A stretch of DNA of 5,413 nt. Origin: Candidatus Woesearchaeota archaeon. Its GTDB lineage: Archaea > Nanobdellota > Nanobdellia > SCGC-AAA011-G17 > JACQNH01. The translations under genes were made by a program, and so were the position numbers. The notes below the pieces were generated by a model. That model saw nothing but the letters and a program-made list of their open reading frames with translations, searched no databases and had not been told where the DNA came from. The stretch spans positions 1-5,413 of the forward strand of contig JACQNH010000033.1 in the NCBI GenBank assembly GCA_016203175.1, read 5' to 3'. Of this stretch, positions 5,350 to 5,413 are shown piece after piece. Every line of letters begins with the position of its first letter. Position 1 is the first letter of the stretch.

Positions 5350-5412
5350 TTAAATCAATTTATGAAATGCAAAATATACTTCAGCAGGAGTTAATCCATC
5401 AAGGCTCATATG
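5350..5412 (-). CDS. Integrase-core (DDE) transposase, last 20 residues
   Basis: The final 20 codons and a TAA stop are visible; the gene continues past the right edge. The reading is HMSLDGLTPAEVYFAFHKLI. The segment H-x-SL-x-GLTPAEV is the hallmark just after the catalytic glutamate helix in rve/DDE transposases (typical form RPHxSLxGxTPAE), found in IS6, IS481 and IS3 elements. Catalytic residues are outside the window, so activity cannot be judged. An IS6-like terminal sequence about 80 bases downstream favours IS6. It is on the same strand as the zinc-ribbon gene, with its stop 124 bases upstream of that gene's promoter. Confidence 0.8.
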   Translation of the reverse strand, partial: HMSLDGLTPAEVYFAFHKLI

Positions 5413-5413
5413 C

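Larger units (their letters stand above)
5267..5413 (-). mobile_element. End of an insertion sequence, probably IS6-like; rest outside window
   Basis: The element's transposase terminates at 5350, and reading inward from the left the sequence GGCTCTGTCCTAAAA begins at 5269 (preceded by two further G). IS6-family terminal repeats start with GGCTCTGT, GGTTCTGT or similar followed by an A-rich stretch, so this is the likely outer end, with 81 bases or so of non-coding DNA between it and the transposase stop. The opposite end, its inverted repeat and the target duplication are off-window, so the boundary cannot be verified. The IS6 assignment is tentative; IS481-type elements have a similar transposase C-terminus. 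Confidence 0.6.

Overview
The window reads as a stretch of AT-rich archaeal chromosome (GC around 30% by eye) with short intergenic gaps. It most likely comes from a DPANN archaeon of the Pacearchaeota/Woesearchaeota type. Evidence for Archaea is a RadB recombinase paralog, an archaeal-style seryl-tRNA synthetase, a type IA topoisomerase with C-terminal zinc fingers, and TATA-box promoters (TTTATATA, TTTAAATA) upstream of several genes. The lineage within DPANN is an inference from gene style and composition, not from a marker tree.

Layout. Positions 2-1246 (+) hold the C-terminal 414 residues of topoisomerase I; the gene enters from the left edge and its catalytic tyrosine is only five codons in. 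It converges on and overlaps radB (1233-1850, -) by 14 bases. Upstream of radB on the same strand lies serS (1926-3209, -). Divergent from serS is a 91-residue winged-helix regulator (3354-3629, +) with a clear TATA box and leader. A two-gene minus-strand unit follows: a single-pass membrane-anchored protein of unknown function (3879-4676) and, three bases downstream and in the same frame, a 75-residue cysteine-rich signal-peptide or lipoprotein-like protein (3648-3875). A 113-residue protein with an arginine/glycine-rich arm, a zinc ribbon and a short coiled coil lies at 4855-5196 (-). The right edge (about 5267 to 5413) is the end of an insertion sequence with the last 20 codons of an integrase-core transposase, probably IS6-like.

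How it fits together. topA, radB and serS are information-processing housekeeping genes (DNA topology, recombination, translation). The regulator and the RG-rich zinc-ribbon protein are plausible nucleic-acid binders with no target named by the sequence. The two-gene cell-surface unit is the least explained part and the best place to look for something new. The insertion sequence sits just upstream of the zinc-ribbon gene's promoter but leaves its TATA box intact. I see no CRISPR array, tRNA, rRNA or defence operon, and no intergenic gap exceeds 200 bases.
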